This document shows positions 33,976 to 41,600 of a DNA stretch of 64,000 nt, one piece after another; the first letter of the stretch is position 1, and every line of letters starts with the position of its first letter. Position numbers and translations under genes: made by a program. The notes beneath the pieces were generated by a model. It did no database searches. It saw nothing but the letters and a program-made list of their open reading frames with translations, and was not told the origin of the DNA. This stretch comes from Phycisphaerales bacterium (lineage in GTDB: Bacteria; Planctomycetota; Phycisphaerae; Phycisphaerales; UBA1924): positions 1 through 64,000 of the forward strand of contig JADYXW010000028.1 in assembly GCA_020853975.1 (NCBI GenBank), written 5' to 3'.

Positions 33976-34584
33976 GTGTCCACTCCTCCCCCCCCACCAC
34001 CCGACGCCTGCCCGTTCGTGAGCCGGGGCGGGCTCAAGCTTCGCCACGCCCTCGATGAGTTCCGCCTCGATCCGTCGGGCTTGGTGTGCGCGGACCTGGG
34101 CTGCAGCACGGGCGGGTTCACGGACTGTCTGCTCAGCCGCGGAGCTGCCCGGGTCTTCGCGGTCGACACGGCGTATGGCGAGCTGGCCTGGAAGCTCCGC
34201 AAGGACCCGCGCGTGCAGGTCATGGAGCGTTCCAACGCGCTCCATATGGAGCCCGCTGAGCCTGTGGACCTGGTCACGCTCGATCTTTCCTGGACCCCCC
34301 TGAGGCTCGCTACCCCCGCCGCCCTCCGCTGGCTCAGGCCCGAGGGCAGGATCATCGCCCTTCTCAAGCCCCACTACGAGCACAAGGACAGAGGGGGCAG
34401 CCTCCCCCAGGGGGGCGTGCTCCACGAGTCTGTGGCTGAAGAAGTGGCCCAGGCCGTGGCGGCGTCCCTCCCGGCCTTGGGCGTTGCCGTGCTGGGGCTG
34501 GCTCGGTCGCCCATCCTGGGCGGGAAGGGCAAGAAGGCCGGCAACGCCGAGTGGCTCGTGCTGCTGCGGCGCGCCGAGACCTAG
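33976..34584 (+). CDS. TlyA-like rRNA 2'-O-methyltransferase lacking the S4 domain
   Basis: 202 residues with a GTG start. The FtsJ-type methyltransferase part of the TlyA/haemolysin A family is clear: FVSRGGLKLRHALDEF, ADLGCSTGGFTDCLLSRGA, AVDTAYGELAWKLRKDPRV, DLSWTPL and LLKPHYE. Family members are about 245-270 residues and start with an S4 RNA-binding domain; here that is absent and replaced by a short Pro-rich start. The enzyme may bind rRNA differently or have another target. The 3' end overlaps the convergent glycosyltransferase gene by 4 bp. Confidence 0.85.
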   Translation: MSTPPPPPPDACPFVSRGGLKLRHALDEFRLDPSGLVCADLGCSTGGFTDCLLSRGAARVFAVDTAYGELAWKLRKDPRVQVMERSNALHMEPAEPVDLVTLDLSWTPLRLATPAALRWLRPEGRIIALLKPHYEHKDRGGSLPQGGVLHESVAEEVAQAVAASLPALGVAVLGLARSPILGGKGKKAGNAEWLVLLRRAET

Positions 34585-35498
34585 AGCACCCGCGCCAAGG
34601 TGGGGTCCGCCGGGATCGGCGGCACAAAGTCGCTGCCGCCCGGCGCGGGCACGCCCAGCAGCTTCTGCCAATCCACCTGATCCGTGTTCACGAACTCCGC
34701 GGGCAACGTCATGTCCCACTTGGCGCGGAACTCTCCCCATGCCTTCAGCACGAGCGCACGCCGACGCTGGTCGGCGTCACCCGGGGCCTCGCGGCGTTTC
34801 TGCACCTCCGCCTTGATGTGCCCCTGCCCATAGTGCTTGAGCCACGCGCCCTTGGCGCAGACAAGCTTGAACCCCGCCCGCCTGGCACGCAGGCCGTAGT
34901 CCGGGTCGCCGAAGTAGCCAAAGAACCGCCGGTCCATAACTCCGATCTTCTCGATGACCTCCCGGCGGATCAGCACCGCATCGCCCGACAGGATGGTGTC
35001 CTCCGAGTGTTCAAGGCCCCGCGTGCGGGCCATGAACTCGGCGAACTCGATCAGGTCCTCGGGCTTGCGTTCGACGAACGGGGGCTTCACCTCGTGATGC
35101 GGGAAGCTGTCGACGATCTCGGCGGTTCCCCGGATGACTCCGAAGGTGCGGTCGACCGCCGCCACGCCCAGCACGGTCCGCAGCCAGGCCGGCGTCACAT
35201 ACATGTCGTTCGAGATGAAGAACACGTTGTCGCCACTCGCCCGGGACAACCCGTAGGCAAAGACCCCGGTGTAGTGCTGCCGTTGGAGGAATCGCGCCAC
35301 GTGCGTCGGGGCGGGTGTCGAGGTCCTGAAGCTCGTGAACAGGTCCGTGATCCCCTCGTCCGGGTCCGACGCGTCGTCGAGCAGGATCCACTCTACGCGG
35401 TCCTGCAGACCCAGCGAGTGCAGCGACGTGTTGATCGAGATCAGGCACTCGGCGGTCACGTCTCTGAGGCTTCTCGCCGGCACAATGAAGGAGAGCAT
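34581..35498 (-). CDS. GT2-family glycosyltransferase
   Basis: 305 residues. GT-A fold: MLSFIVPARSLRDVTAECLISI at the N terminus, WILLDDASDPDEG (nucleotide-sugar binding), the DxD-like FISNDMYVTPAWL and a later MDRRFFGYFGDPDYGLRARRAG block typical of rhamnosyl- and N-acetylglucosaminyl-type GT2 enzymes. The ATG at 35498 is chosen because the beta strand LSFIVP then starts the protein. It is divergent from the NfuA-like gene. Likely makes a surface glycan; acceptor and donor unknown. It is near, but on the opposite strand to, the sugar cassette at 36374-40521. Confidence 0.82.
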   Translation of the reverse strand: MLSFIVPARSLRDVTAECLISINTSLHSLGLQDRVEWILLDDASDPDEGITDLFTSFRTSTPAPTHVARFLQRQHYTGVFAYGLSRASGDNVFFISNDMYVTPAWLRTVLGVAAVDRTFGVIRGTAEIVDSFPHHEVKPPFVERKPEDLIEFAEFMARTRGLEHSEDTILSGDAVLIRREVIEKIGVMDRRFFGYFGDPDYGLRARRAGFKLVCAKGAWLKHYGQGHIKAEVQKRREAPGDADQRRRALVLKAWGEFRAKWDMTLPAEFVNTDQVDWQKLLGVPAPGGSDFVPPIPADPTLARVL

Positions 35499-35557
35499 CC
35501 CGGAGCGTATCCGGCGCGGGACTGAGGACCCCGCGGCGCGCCCTATCATCCCGCGTC

Positions 35558-35824
35558 ATGCCCGCGGCAACTCCCACCACCCAGCCCCAGCAGCCACCCG
35601 GCGTCCGTGAACGCGTCGAACGCGTCCTGAGCCTCATCCGTCCAGCGGTCCAGTCTGACGGCGGAGACATCCAGCTCGTCGACATCACGCCCGAGGGCGT
35701 CGCCCGCGTGCGCCTCCTGGGCGCCTGCATCGGGTGCCCCTCCAGCGGCATCACGCTCACCCAAGGCATCGAACGTAACGTGAAGGCCCACGTGCCTGAG
35801 ATTCAGAGGGTTGAAGCGGTCTGA
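35558..35824 (+). CDS. NifU C-terminal-domain (Nfu) iron-sulfur scaffold protein
   Basis: 88 residues, a minimal Nfu: helix VRERVERVLSLIRPAVQSDGGDIQLVDI and the [4Fe-4S]-binding CIGCPSS motif (residues about 58-64), followed by GIERNVKAHVPEIQRVEAV. It carries assembled clusters to target proteins. Stand-alone Nfu domains are common. It is separate from the isc operon at 47.8-50 kb. Confidence 0.92.
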   Translation: MPAATPTTQPQQPPGVRERVERVLSLIRPAVQSDGGDIQLVDITPEGVARVRLLGACIGCPSSGITLTQGIERNVKAHVPEIQRVEAV

Positions 35825-35933
35825 TCCCGGGCCTGAGGGGCGCAGAAGCGCGCTTCCGCCCAACTCTTCCACAGCCGATCCAGAAGAATGGTTTTTGTTT
35901 GGGTGCATCTCTTGCGCGTTTCGTGATAAGGGC

Positions 35934-35962
35934 TTCCGAATTGGCCCGGGGCGCGGTATAAG
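35934..35962 (+). promoter_or_regulatory. Candidate csrA promoter
   Basis: TTCCGA (35934-35939), 17-bp spacer, TATAAG (35957-35962). The -10 is 5 of 6, the -35 weak. The start would be about 50 bp before csrA. Confidence 0.4.
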
Positions 35963-35974
35963 GGTGATACCGCG
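35952..35974 (+). promoter_or_regulatory. Hairpin in the csrA leader
   Basis: Perfect 8-bp stem CGCGGTAT / ATACCGCG with the 7-nt loop AAGGGTG, 43 bp upstream of the csrA start. It overlaps the candidate -10, so it could act on DNA (operator) or RNA level. The sequence between it and the ATG contains CAGGAC, which includes the GGA core of CsrA sites. Confidence 0.5.
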
Positions 35975-36017
35975 TCGGTGGCTGCCGGCGCACGCGAGTC
36001 CAGGACGGGAGCGAGCG

Positions 36018-36233
36018 ATGCTTGTCATCACGAGGCGTGAAGGTGAGGAAGTGGTCATCGGCGACCCGAAGAACCCCATCGGGGTGGTTCGGATCGCGTC
36101 GGTAAAGGGCGAGCGGGTGCGGATCGCCTTTGACTTCCCGCGGAACGTTGAAATCAACCGGCGCGAGATCGCGGACCAGATCGTGCAGAGCCCCGCCGAG
36201 GTGCTCGCGACGATCAAGCCCGAGACCGCCTGA
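36018..36233 (+). CDS. csrA: Carbon storage regulator CsrA
   Basis: 71 residues. RNA-binding global post-transcriptional regulator. MLVITRREGEEVVIGD, VRIASVKGERVRIAFDFP and NVEINRREI are family-typical; the two RNA-contact strands are intact. The ATG is preceded by GGGAG, itself part of a possible CsrA site (CAGGAC), so autoregulation is plausible. An intrinsic terminator follows at 36259, making it monocistronic. In flagellated relatives csrA sits near fliW; no fliW is seen here. Confidence 0.95.
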   Translation: MLVITRREGEEVVIGDPKNPIGVVRIASVKGERVRIAFDFPRNVEINRREIADQIVQSPAEVLATIKPETA

Positions 36234-36258
36234 GCCCGGCCCCGCGCCGGCGCGTTGC

Positions 36259-36289
36259 ACGGGCCCCGAGCGGGCCCGTTGCCGTTTTT
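36259..36289 (+). terminator. Intrinsic terminator of csrA
   Basis: 8-bp stem ACGGGCCC / GGGCCCGT with a 5-nt loop, then TGCCG and T5. It lies 26 bp after the stop codon. The T tract is slightly displaced. Confidence 0.8.
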
Positions 36290-36373
36290 GGCGGTCGGCC
36301 ATTGTCCGAAAACTGTCAAGCCGTCCGGTAATGGGCCCGATCTAGGAGTCGGTTCCTCTACCGGAGTTCCCAG

Positions 36374-37768
36374 ATGGACATCGCCTTCATCGGCCTTGGC
36401 AAGCTCGGATTCCCCTGTGCCGTCGCCTGCGCCCTTAGGGGCCACACGGTCCACGGATTTGACCTCGACACCGCACTCGTGGAGGGCTACCGGCGGGGCG
36501 AGGTCACGCCCTTTGAGCCGGGCCTGCCCGAGCAGTACGAGTCCTGCAAGCAGCGCATGCACTACTGCCGCACGCTCGACGAGGCGGTCTCCAAGGCTGA
36601 CTTTGTCTTTGTCTCGGTGCCCACGCCCCACGCCCCGATGCACGACGGGTCCTTCCCGTACGACGGGGTCGCGCGGAACTTCGACAACTCGATCATCGAG
36701 CGGGCGCTCGTAGAGGTCGGCCGTGCGATCCGCAACAACGCGGGCGACGGGCGCTTCCGCACGGTGCTGGTCATCTCCACCACCACGCCCGGCACGATGG
36801 TGAACGAGCTCGGGCCGGCGACGGTGCGTGCCGCGGGCCGGCGCATCGGCGATGGCTGGACCATGGTCTACAACCCCTTCTTCATCGGGCAGTCCACGGT
36901 CGTGCGGGACTTCCTGAACCCCGAGTTCGTGCTCCTGGGTGTCCCCCAGGATGACGAAGGTCGCGTCGCGGACGACGGGCGCGGTGAAGCGCTGGCCCGC
37001 GAGCTCTACGGCACGCTGCACAGCCAGCCCGTCTGCCCCATGACCTGGACCGAGGCCGAGTGCGTGAAGCTCTGCTACAACACCTACCTCGGCCTGAAGG
37101 TCGTCTTCGCCAACACCGTGATGGAGCTCGCCCACAGGCTCCCCGGCGTGAACTGCGACGTCGTCAACGCCACCCTCAAGCTCGCCAAGGACCGCCTGGT
37201 CTCCCCAAAGTACATGGACGGCGGGATGGCCGACGGCGGGCCCTGCCACGGGCGCGACCAGATGGCCATGTCCTATGTCGCTCAGAAGGTCGGCCTCACC
37301 TTCAACGTCTTTGACCTCATCAACCACGGGCGCGACGCCCAGACCGGCTGGCTCGCGGACCTCATCCAGCGCCACGCCAAGGGCCGGCCCGTCGTGCTGC
37401 TTGGCATGGCGTTCAAGCCCGGCACCAACCAGACCCAGGGCAGCCCCGCCATCCTCCTGGCCAATATCCTGCGGAACCGGGGCGTCGAGCCCGTGCTCCA
37501 CGACCCGGTCATCCGCCCCAAGGCCGAGTTCCCTCACGGCCCGGCCATCTACTTCATCTCGACGCGCTGGGAGCAGTACAAGGACTTCGCCTTCCGCCCG
37601 GGCGACACCGTCATCGACCCCTGGCGGATGGTGACCAGCGTCCCCGCGGGCGTCGAGCTCGTGCGCGTGGGCAGCGGCGACGCCGCCGACACCGCCACGA
37701 CCGACGACGAGAGCGTGCTGGCACGGACAGAGGCCAAGCCCGTCGGGCATCTCCGCGCGGCGTCGTAA
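36374..37768 (+). CDS. UDP-glucose / GDP-mannose dehydrogenase-family protein
   Basis: 464 residues. An N-terminal NAD-binding fold (IAFIGLGKLGFPCA, GxGxxG at 7-12), SVPTPHAP, the central helix EAECVKLCYNTYLGLKVVFAN, and the C-terminal UDP-binding domain (VVLLGMAFKPGTNQTQGSP). The catalytic Cys is at 291 in GGPCHGRD, where classical Ugd has GGSCFPKD, so an oxidising thiol is kept but the surrounding motif is unusual. It should oxidise C6 of a nucleotide sugar to a uronic acid, or do a related reaction. First gene of a tight cassette; the next gene starts 17 bp downstream. The C-terminal 30 residues are polar and extra. Confidence 0.82.
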   Translation: MDIAFIGLGKLGFPCAVACALRGHTVHGFDLDTALVEGYRRGEVTPFEPGLPEQYESCKQRMHYCRTLDEAVSKADFVFVSVPTPHAPMHDGSFPYDGVARNFDNSIIERALVEVGRAIRNNAGDGRFRTVLVISTTTPGTMVNELGPATVRAAGRRIGDGWTMVYNPFFIGQSTVVRDFLNPEFVLLGVPQDDEGRVADDGRGEALARELYGTLHSQPVCPMTWTEAECVKLCYNTYLGLKVVFANTVMELAHRLPGVNCDVVNATLKLAKDRLVSPKYMDGGMADGGPCHGRDQMAMSYVAQKVGLTFNVFDLINHGRDAQTGWLADLIQRHAKGRPVVLLGMAFKPGTNQTQGSPAILLANILRNRGVEPVLHDPVIRPKAEFPHGPAIYFISTRWEQYKDFAFRPGDTVIDPWRMVTSVPAGVELVRVGSGDAADTATTDDESVLARTEAKPVGHLRAAS

Positions 37769-37785
37769 CCCGAACAGGAACCCCC

Positions 37786-38697
37786 ATGCGCACCGTCGCG
37801 GTCTATCGCCTGCTGTACGGCTCGGACTTCCTGGCGGAGTCCCTCGCGTCGATCTACCCGCACGTGGACGCCATCCTCTGCTGCGTCACGCACCAGATGT
37901 TCGGCGGGCGACGCGTCGTGAAGTACTTCGGCAGAGATGTGTACCTGCCCCACGACATCGACGGCGTGACCGACGCCATCCACTCCTGGTCAAAGACCAA
38001 CGATCGAGAGGGCAAGGTGCACGTGGTGGACAACCCCCACGGCGCGCAGCTCATCGGCCAGCTCTCGAACATCATCAACTCGATCGTGATCCCGAGGTTT
38101 GACCCGACCCACGTGATGCTCGTCGAACCCGACGAGGTGTGGCACCCGGAGGCGATCGCCAACCTCTTTGACCTTGCCGGCACCTCCGACGCCGACGAGT
38201 TCATGGCCGCCCCGCCCCCGCTCTTCTGGCGGTCCTACCGCTTCGCGACGACGCGCACCAACCCGTACGCCGTGCTCCGCGCGCTGAAGGGGGCAAGGCA
38301 GATCGAGCCCACGGGCCACGCGCTGGCGAGCGCCAGGGGCCGGCTGAGGAAGCTCAGCGACCCACGCGTCCGCGCCCACAACTTCGGCTTTGCGGGGTCC
38401 GAACGGACCGCATTCTGGAAGCACCTGACGTCGCTGAGCTTCAGCCGCGACGCCGGCCTCGACTGCCCCCCGCGCGAGGAATGGTTCGAGGACGTGTGGC
38501 GGGCCTGGAACTGGGACACCAACAGACGCACCGACCTCTGCCCCTCGATCGGGCACGAGCACGCCTTCCCCGCGGCAGAGCGGTACCCGTTCGCCGATCT
38601 CCCGCCGATCATGAAGGAGCGCATCGCGACGAGCCCGCTGCCGGAGTGGGCCGCCGCGGGCGGCGCCGACGCCTTGCTCCCGGAGGTCGCGGCATGA
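37786..38697 (+). CDS. Glycosyltransferase-like protein of the radical SAM cassette
   Basis: 303 residues, soluble. The opening VAVYRLLYGSDFLAESLASIYPHVD and the later SIVIPRFDPTHVMLVEPDEVWHPEA resemble GT-A glycosyltransferases, in which an aspartate/glutamate cluster (here EPDE, residues about 113-116) binds the metal-nucleotide sugar. The second half is rich in Trp and His and unlike known families. The stop is coupled by ATGA to the radical SAM gene, so equal production is expected. I am sure of the gene, moderately of the fold, and do not know the substrate. Confidence 0.6.
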   Translation: MRTVAVYRLLYGSDFLAESLASIYPHVDAILCCVTHQMFGGRRVVKYFGRDVYLPHDIDGVTDAIHSWSKTNDREGKVHVVDNPHGAQLIGQLSNIINSIVIPRFDPTHVMLVEPDEVWHPEAIANLFDLAGTSDADEFMAAPPPLFWRSYRFATTRTNPYAVLRALKGARQIEPTGHALASARGRLRKLSDPRVRAHNFGFAGSERTAFWKHLTSLSFSRDAGLDCPPREEWFEDVWRAWNWDTNRRTDLCPSIGHEHAFPAAERYPFADLPPIMKERIATSPLPEWAAAGGADALLPEVAA

Positions 38698-39866
38698 GGA
38701 CCGTTACGCCACACACCCAGCTCTTCGCGGCCCCCGGGGGCGTGGAGCTCTCGATCAACGGTCGCCCGGTGGGCACCCGCGAGGCGTCGCACGACGCGTG
38801 CGAGATGCCCGAGCAGTTCAAGGCCAGAGAACCCTCGGCGATGGAGCACCGCTTCACGTCCACGGGCATCAAGTTCTGGAAGCACAGGGGCTCGCTGGAG
38901 TCTTACAGGCAGGGGACCGGCCGCACGGTCATCTCCACGCACATCGCGCCCGAGGGCCGCTGCAATCTGAAGTGCTCGTACTGCTCGGTGAGCGAGCGCA
39001 CGCTGCACAGCACGATCGGACTGCCCCGCATCCAAGACTACGTGACCAAGCTCAAGGGCCGCGGGCTCAGGGCTGTCATCCTCACGGGAGGTGGGGAGCC
39101 CACGCTCTACAAGCAGTTCAACGAGCTGGGGGAGTGGATTCTTGACCAGGGGCTGGAGCTCGCGCTCATCACGAACGGGACGCAGTTCCAACGCGTGTCG
39201 GACCGGGTCCTCGCCAATCTCACCTGGGTCCGGATCTCCATGAACGTCTTCCGCGACTGGGACCGCAAGATCCAGGTGCCCCGCGAGCGGCTCGGACACG
39301 CCACGACCGTCGGCATGTCGGTCTGCTATAGCGGCGAGAACAAGGACCCCGAGTTCCTCCGACGCGTCGGGGAGATCGCCGACGCCCACGGCGTGTCGTA
39401 CGTGCGCGTCCTCCCGGATTGCATGCTGCCCCAGGCGCAACTCATCCGCGAGCACGAGGGCCTGACGGAGCTCTTCGCCTCCATGCGTGGCGGCGGGCGG
39501 TTCTTCCACCAGTTCAAGGTGCACGGCGCCCCCTGCCAGAGCACGTGTCACCAGTCCTTCTTCCGCCCGTACCTCTCCGAGGCCGTCGATCCTGTGACCG
39601 GGAAGCCCGGGCTCGTCTTCCCCTGCGACTCCGTCGTGCTCAACGACCAGGCGCAGAAGTTCCGGCCCCGCTTCGCGCTCTGCTCACCCGAGGAGATCCT
39701 CGACTACATGGACGGCAAGATCGCGCAGCCCTTCGACGCCACGGTGCACTGCGCCGGGTGCGTGTTCACGAGAAACGTCGACATGCTCGACCGCTACGTG
39801 CGGGGGGCCGAGGACCGCACGGGCGAGTACGCGCACACCGAGGTGAACCATGTCAACTTTGTCTAG
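38694..39866 (+). CDS. Radical SAM enzyme with SPASM-like C-terminal cysteines
   Basis: 390 residues. The [4Fe-4S]-SAM motif CNLKCSYC is at residues 90-97, TGGGEPTL at 131-138, and ALITNGTQF near 157. The C-terminal part has six more cysteines (281, 285, 311, 330, 353, 356) with CQSTC and CAGC pairs, the pattern of SPASM/Twitch domains that hold auxiliary clusters in peptide- or sugar-modifying enzymes. An 80-residue N-terminal stretch precedes the barrel. Its ATG overlaps the stop of the glycosyltransferase-like gene, and it overlaps the methyltransferase gene by 17 bp. Likely acts on the same glycan or peptide as its neighbours; substrate unknown. Confidence 0.85.
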   Translation: MRTVTPHTQLFAAPGGVELSINGRPVGTREASHDACEMPEQFKAREPSAMEHRFTSTGIKFWKHRGSLESYRQGTGRTVISTHIAPEGRCNLKCSYCSVSERTLHSTIGLPRIQDYVTKLKGRGLRAVILTGGGEPTLYKQFNELGEWILDQGLELALITNGTQFQRVSDRVLANLTWVRISMNVFRDWDRKIQVPRERLGHATTVGMSVCYSGENKDPEFLRRVGEIADAHGVSYVRVLPDCMLPQAQLIREHEGLTELFASMRGGGRFFHQFKVHGAPCQSTCHQSFFRPYLSEAVDPVTGKPGLVFPCDSVVLNDQAQKFRPRFALCSPEEILDYMDGKIAQPFDATVHCAGCVFTRNVDMLDRYVRGAEDRTGEYAHTEVNHVNFV

Positions 39867-40521
39867 CCGCACCGTCGCCCAGTACGACGAGGACTACTAC
39901 GAGCGGGGCGTCGAGTCCGGCAAGTCGTGCTACTCCAACTATCGCTGGCTGCCGGACCTCACGATCCCCATGGCGATGGTGCTGATCGACGCGCTGGGCA
40001 TCCGGCCCCGGCAGCGCGTGCTCGACTTCGGCTGCGCCAAGGGCTTCACGGTCAAGGCCCTCCGCATCCTTCGGCGTGACGCCTTCGGCATCGACGTCTC
40101 GCCCTACGCCATCTCGCAGGCGGACCGCGACATCGCGCCCCACGTCGGCCTCGTCGACGACCTGGACTCGTGGTCGCTCACGCGCCGGTTTGATCACGTC
40201 ATCGCGAAGGACGTGCTGGAGCACGTGCCGTACGAGGTGATGGACGACACCATCCAGGCGATCAGCCGCATGACGGACTCGTTCATGGTGGTGGTCCCCC
40301 TCGGGCGGGAGGGCCGGTTCGTGATCGAGGCGTACGAGCGCGACGTGACGCACATCGTCCGCGAGGACGCGGCCTGGTGGCTGGAGCGGCTCGAACGCCA
40401 CTTCGCCGACGTCGCGTGGCAGCACCACCTCGACGGCCTGAAGGACAACTGGCACCGCGTGAACCCGAAGGGGAACGCCGTGTTCATCGCGCGCGGCTCG
40501 CGGCTCCGGGCCGCTGCCTAG
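39850..40521 (+). CDS. SAM-dependent class I methyltransferase
   Basis: 223 residues. Rossmann methyltransferase: motif I VLDFGCAKGFTVKAL (about 57-71), the acidic strand end FGIDVSPYAI, and FDHVIAKDVLEHVPYEVMDD. N-terminal YDEDYYERG is often seen in glycan- or lipid-modifying methyltransferases. It starts 17 bp inside the radical SAM gene, the last member of the four-gene cassette. It is convergent with the UVR-motif gene 8 bp on. Confidence 0.85.
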   Translation: MSTLSSRTVAQYDEDYYERGVESGKSCYSNYRWLPDLTIPMAMVLIDALGIRPRQRVLDFGCAKGFTVKALRILRRDAFGIDVSPYAISQADRDIAPHVGLVDDLDSWSLTRRFDHVIAKDVLEHVPYEVMDDTIQAISRMTDSFMVVVPLGREGRFVIEAYERDVTHIVREDAAWWLERLERHFADVAWQHHLDGLKDNWHRVNPKGNAVFIARGSRLRAAA

Positions 40522-40528
40522 GCGACGC

Positions 40529-41359
40529 TCAATCCTGCAACTGCTTGAGCTCGTCCCGCAGGATCGCGGCAAGCTCGTAGTTCTCTTCCGCGATCGCCCG
40601 GGACAGCCTCTCGCGGAGCTCGGACCGCTGGCTCACGGGCAGGCGGGGCACCAGCCCCTCGCGCATCGAGCGGAGCATCTGCGCCTCGGAGCTCTTCTCG
40701 AACGCCTGCGGGTTGCCCGACTCAACGTACGCACGCTTGAGCGCGTCGAGCCCCTCGTCGAGGGCGAGCAGCGCCGCCTTGGGCTCGTTGTCGCGGAGCG
40801 CCATGCTCGCCACGGCCCGCGTGCGGGTCATCAGCACGTAGGGCCTCAGCTCGTCAAGCCCCTGCCTGTCCTCATCCCGCTCCGCGTAGTCGCGGATGAA
40901 GTCGATCGCGCGGAGGTTCCGCGTCGTGTCCCGCACCACCAGCTCGTAGTTCTCGAGCGTCAGCAGCGCCACGTAGCGCCGGTAGTACAGCTCCGCCTCC
41001 TCGCGGATCTCGCGGCACTCGTCGCTGGTCAACGTGGACTTCTCGGGCTCCGGCGTCGGGGAATCGGCATCGGCGGGTTCTCGGCCCGTGGGCCCGAGGG
41101 GTTCGTTGGAAGAGTGCGTGGCGTGGGGGTCGTCTCGATCCCGCCCGCCATCGATCAGGTGCTCGTAGTACTCCAGCGCGCAGGGAAAGCCATGGGGCGT
41201 CTGGCCATCGGGCCGGCCCTCGAGGTTGAGTTGCAGAATGCCGACCTCGACCCGAACCTGAAGCTTGGGCTCGCCGTCAAGTCCGGTAATGATGCGGCAG
41301 TTGAGCTTGCCGGGCAGAAGTGGCCACGCTGCAAGCAGTTTAGAAATGTCCTCGTCCAT
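40529..41359 (-). CDS. UVR-motif (UvrB/UvrC-type) domain protein
   Basis: 276 residues. The C-terminal helix hairpin RERLSRAIAEENYELAAILR is the UVR motif used for protein contacts in UvrB, UvrC and McsA. The rest is a roughly 120-residue helical region and a variable, polar middle with Ser/Pro/Glu. No Cys clusters as in McsA. The ATG at 41359 is chosen since upstream residues are low-quality and lie in an AT-rich promoter region. It is divergent from the sigma factor gene. The function may be regulatory; unknown. Confidence 0.7.
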   Translation of the reverse strand: MDEDISKLLAAWPLLPGKLNCRIITGLDGEPKLQVRVEVGILQLNLEGRPDGQTPHGFPCALEYYEHLIDGGRDRDDPHATHSSNEPLGPTGREPADADSPTPEPEKSTLTSDECREIREEAELYYRRYVALLTLENYELVVRDTTRNLRAIDFIRDYAERDEDRQGLDELRPYVLMTRTRAVASMALRDNEPKAALLALDEGLDALKRAYVESGNPQAFEKSSEAQMLRSMREGLVPRLPVSQRSELRERLSRAIAEENYELAAILRDELKQLQD

Positions 41360-41438
41360 TTGTTCTGGTTGTGGTCGGGCTTGGGAGCTTGTCAGTAAGG
41401 GCGTCGACCTGACTGCGGGTGGGACTTTTGTCGCATTG

Positions 41439-41467
41439 ACTATAGGTAGTACTGTTTTTCTTGGAAA
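41439..41467 (-). promoter_or_regulatory. Candidate sigma-70-type promoter of the UVR-motif gene
   Basis: On the minus strand TTTCCA (41467-41462), a 17-bp spacer, and TATAGT (41444-41439; 5 of 6 to consensus), 80 bp upstream of the start codon, in a locally AT-rich patch. Confidence 0.5.
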
Positions 41468-41525
41468 GTTCCTTGCATTCCGCGCAGCTTGTGCCACATT
41501 CAGCGTGGGAGGGTGTGGAGAGACC

Positions 41526-41541
41526 CCGGGCATAAGCCCGG
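41526..41541 (+). other. Short hairpin upstream of the sigma factor gene
   Basis: CCGGGC / GCCCGG, 6-bp stem with an ATAA tetraloop, 60 bp before the GTG start of the sigma factor. It may fold in the leader RNA. Confidence 0.4.
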
Positions 41542-41600
41542 ACCCCCCAAAGTCGATGGAACCCATGGACGGGTGAGAACGGATATGGAGTGACGCACTT

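Noticed and set aside
32884-34740. Minus-strand frame over lpxI and the TlyA-like gene
   Set aside because: Antisense to conserved genes; no family match and no start signal.
35546-37750. Roughly 730-codon minus-strand frame across the Nfu, csrA and dehydrogenase genes
   Set aside because: It runs over three well-supported plus-strand genes and two of their control regions; shadow only.
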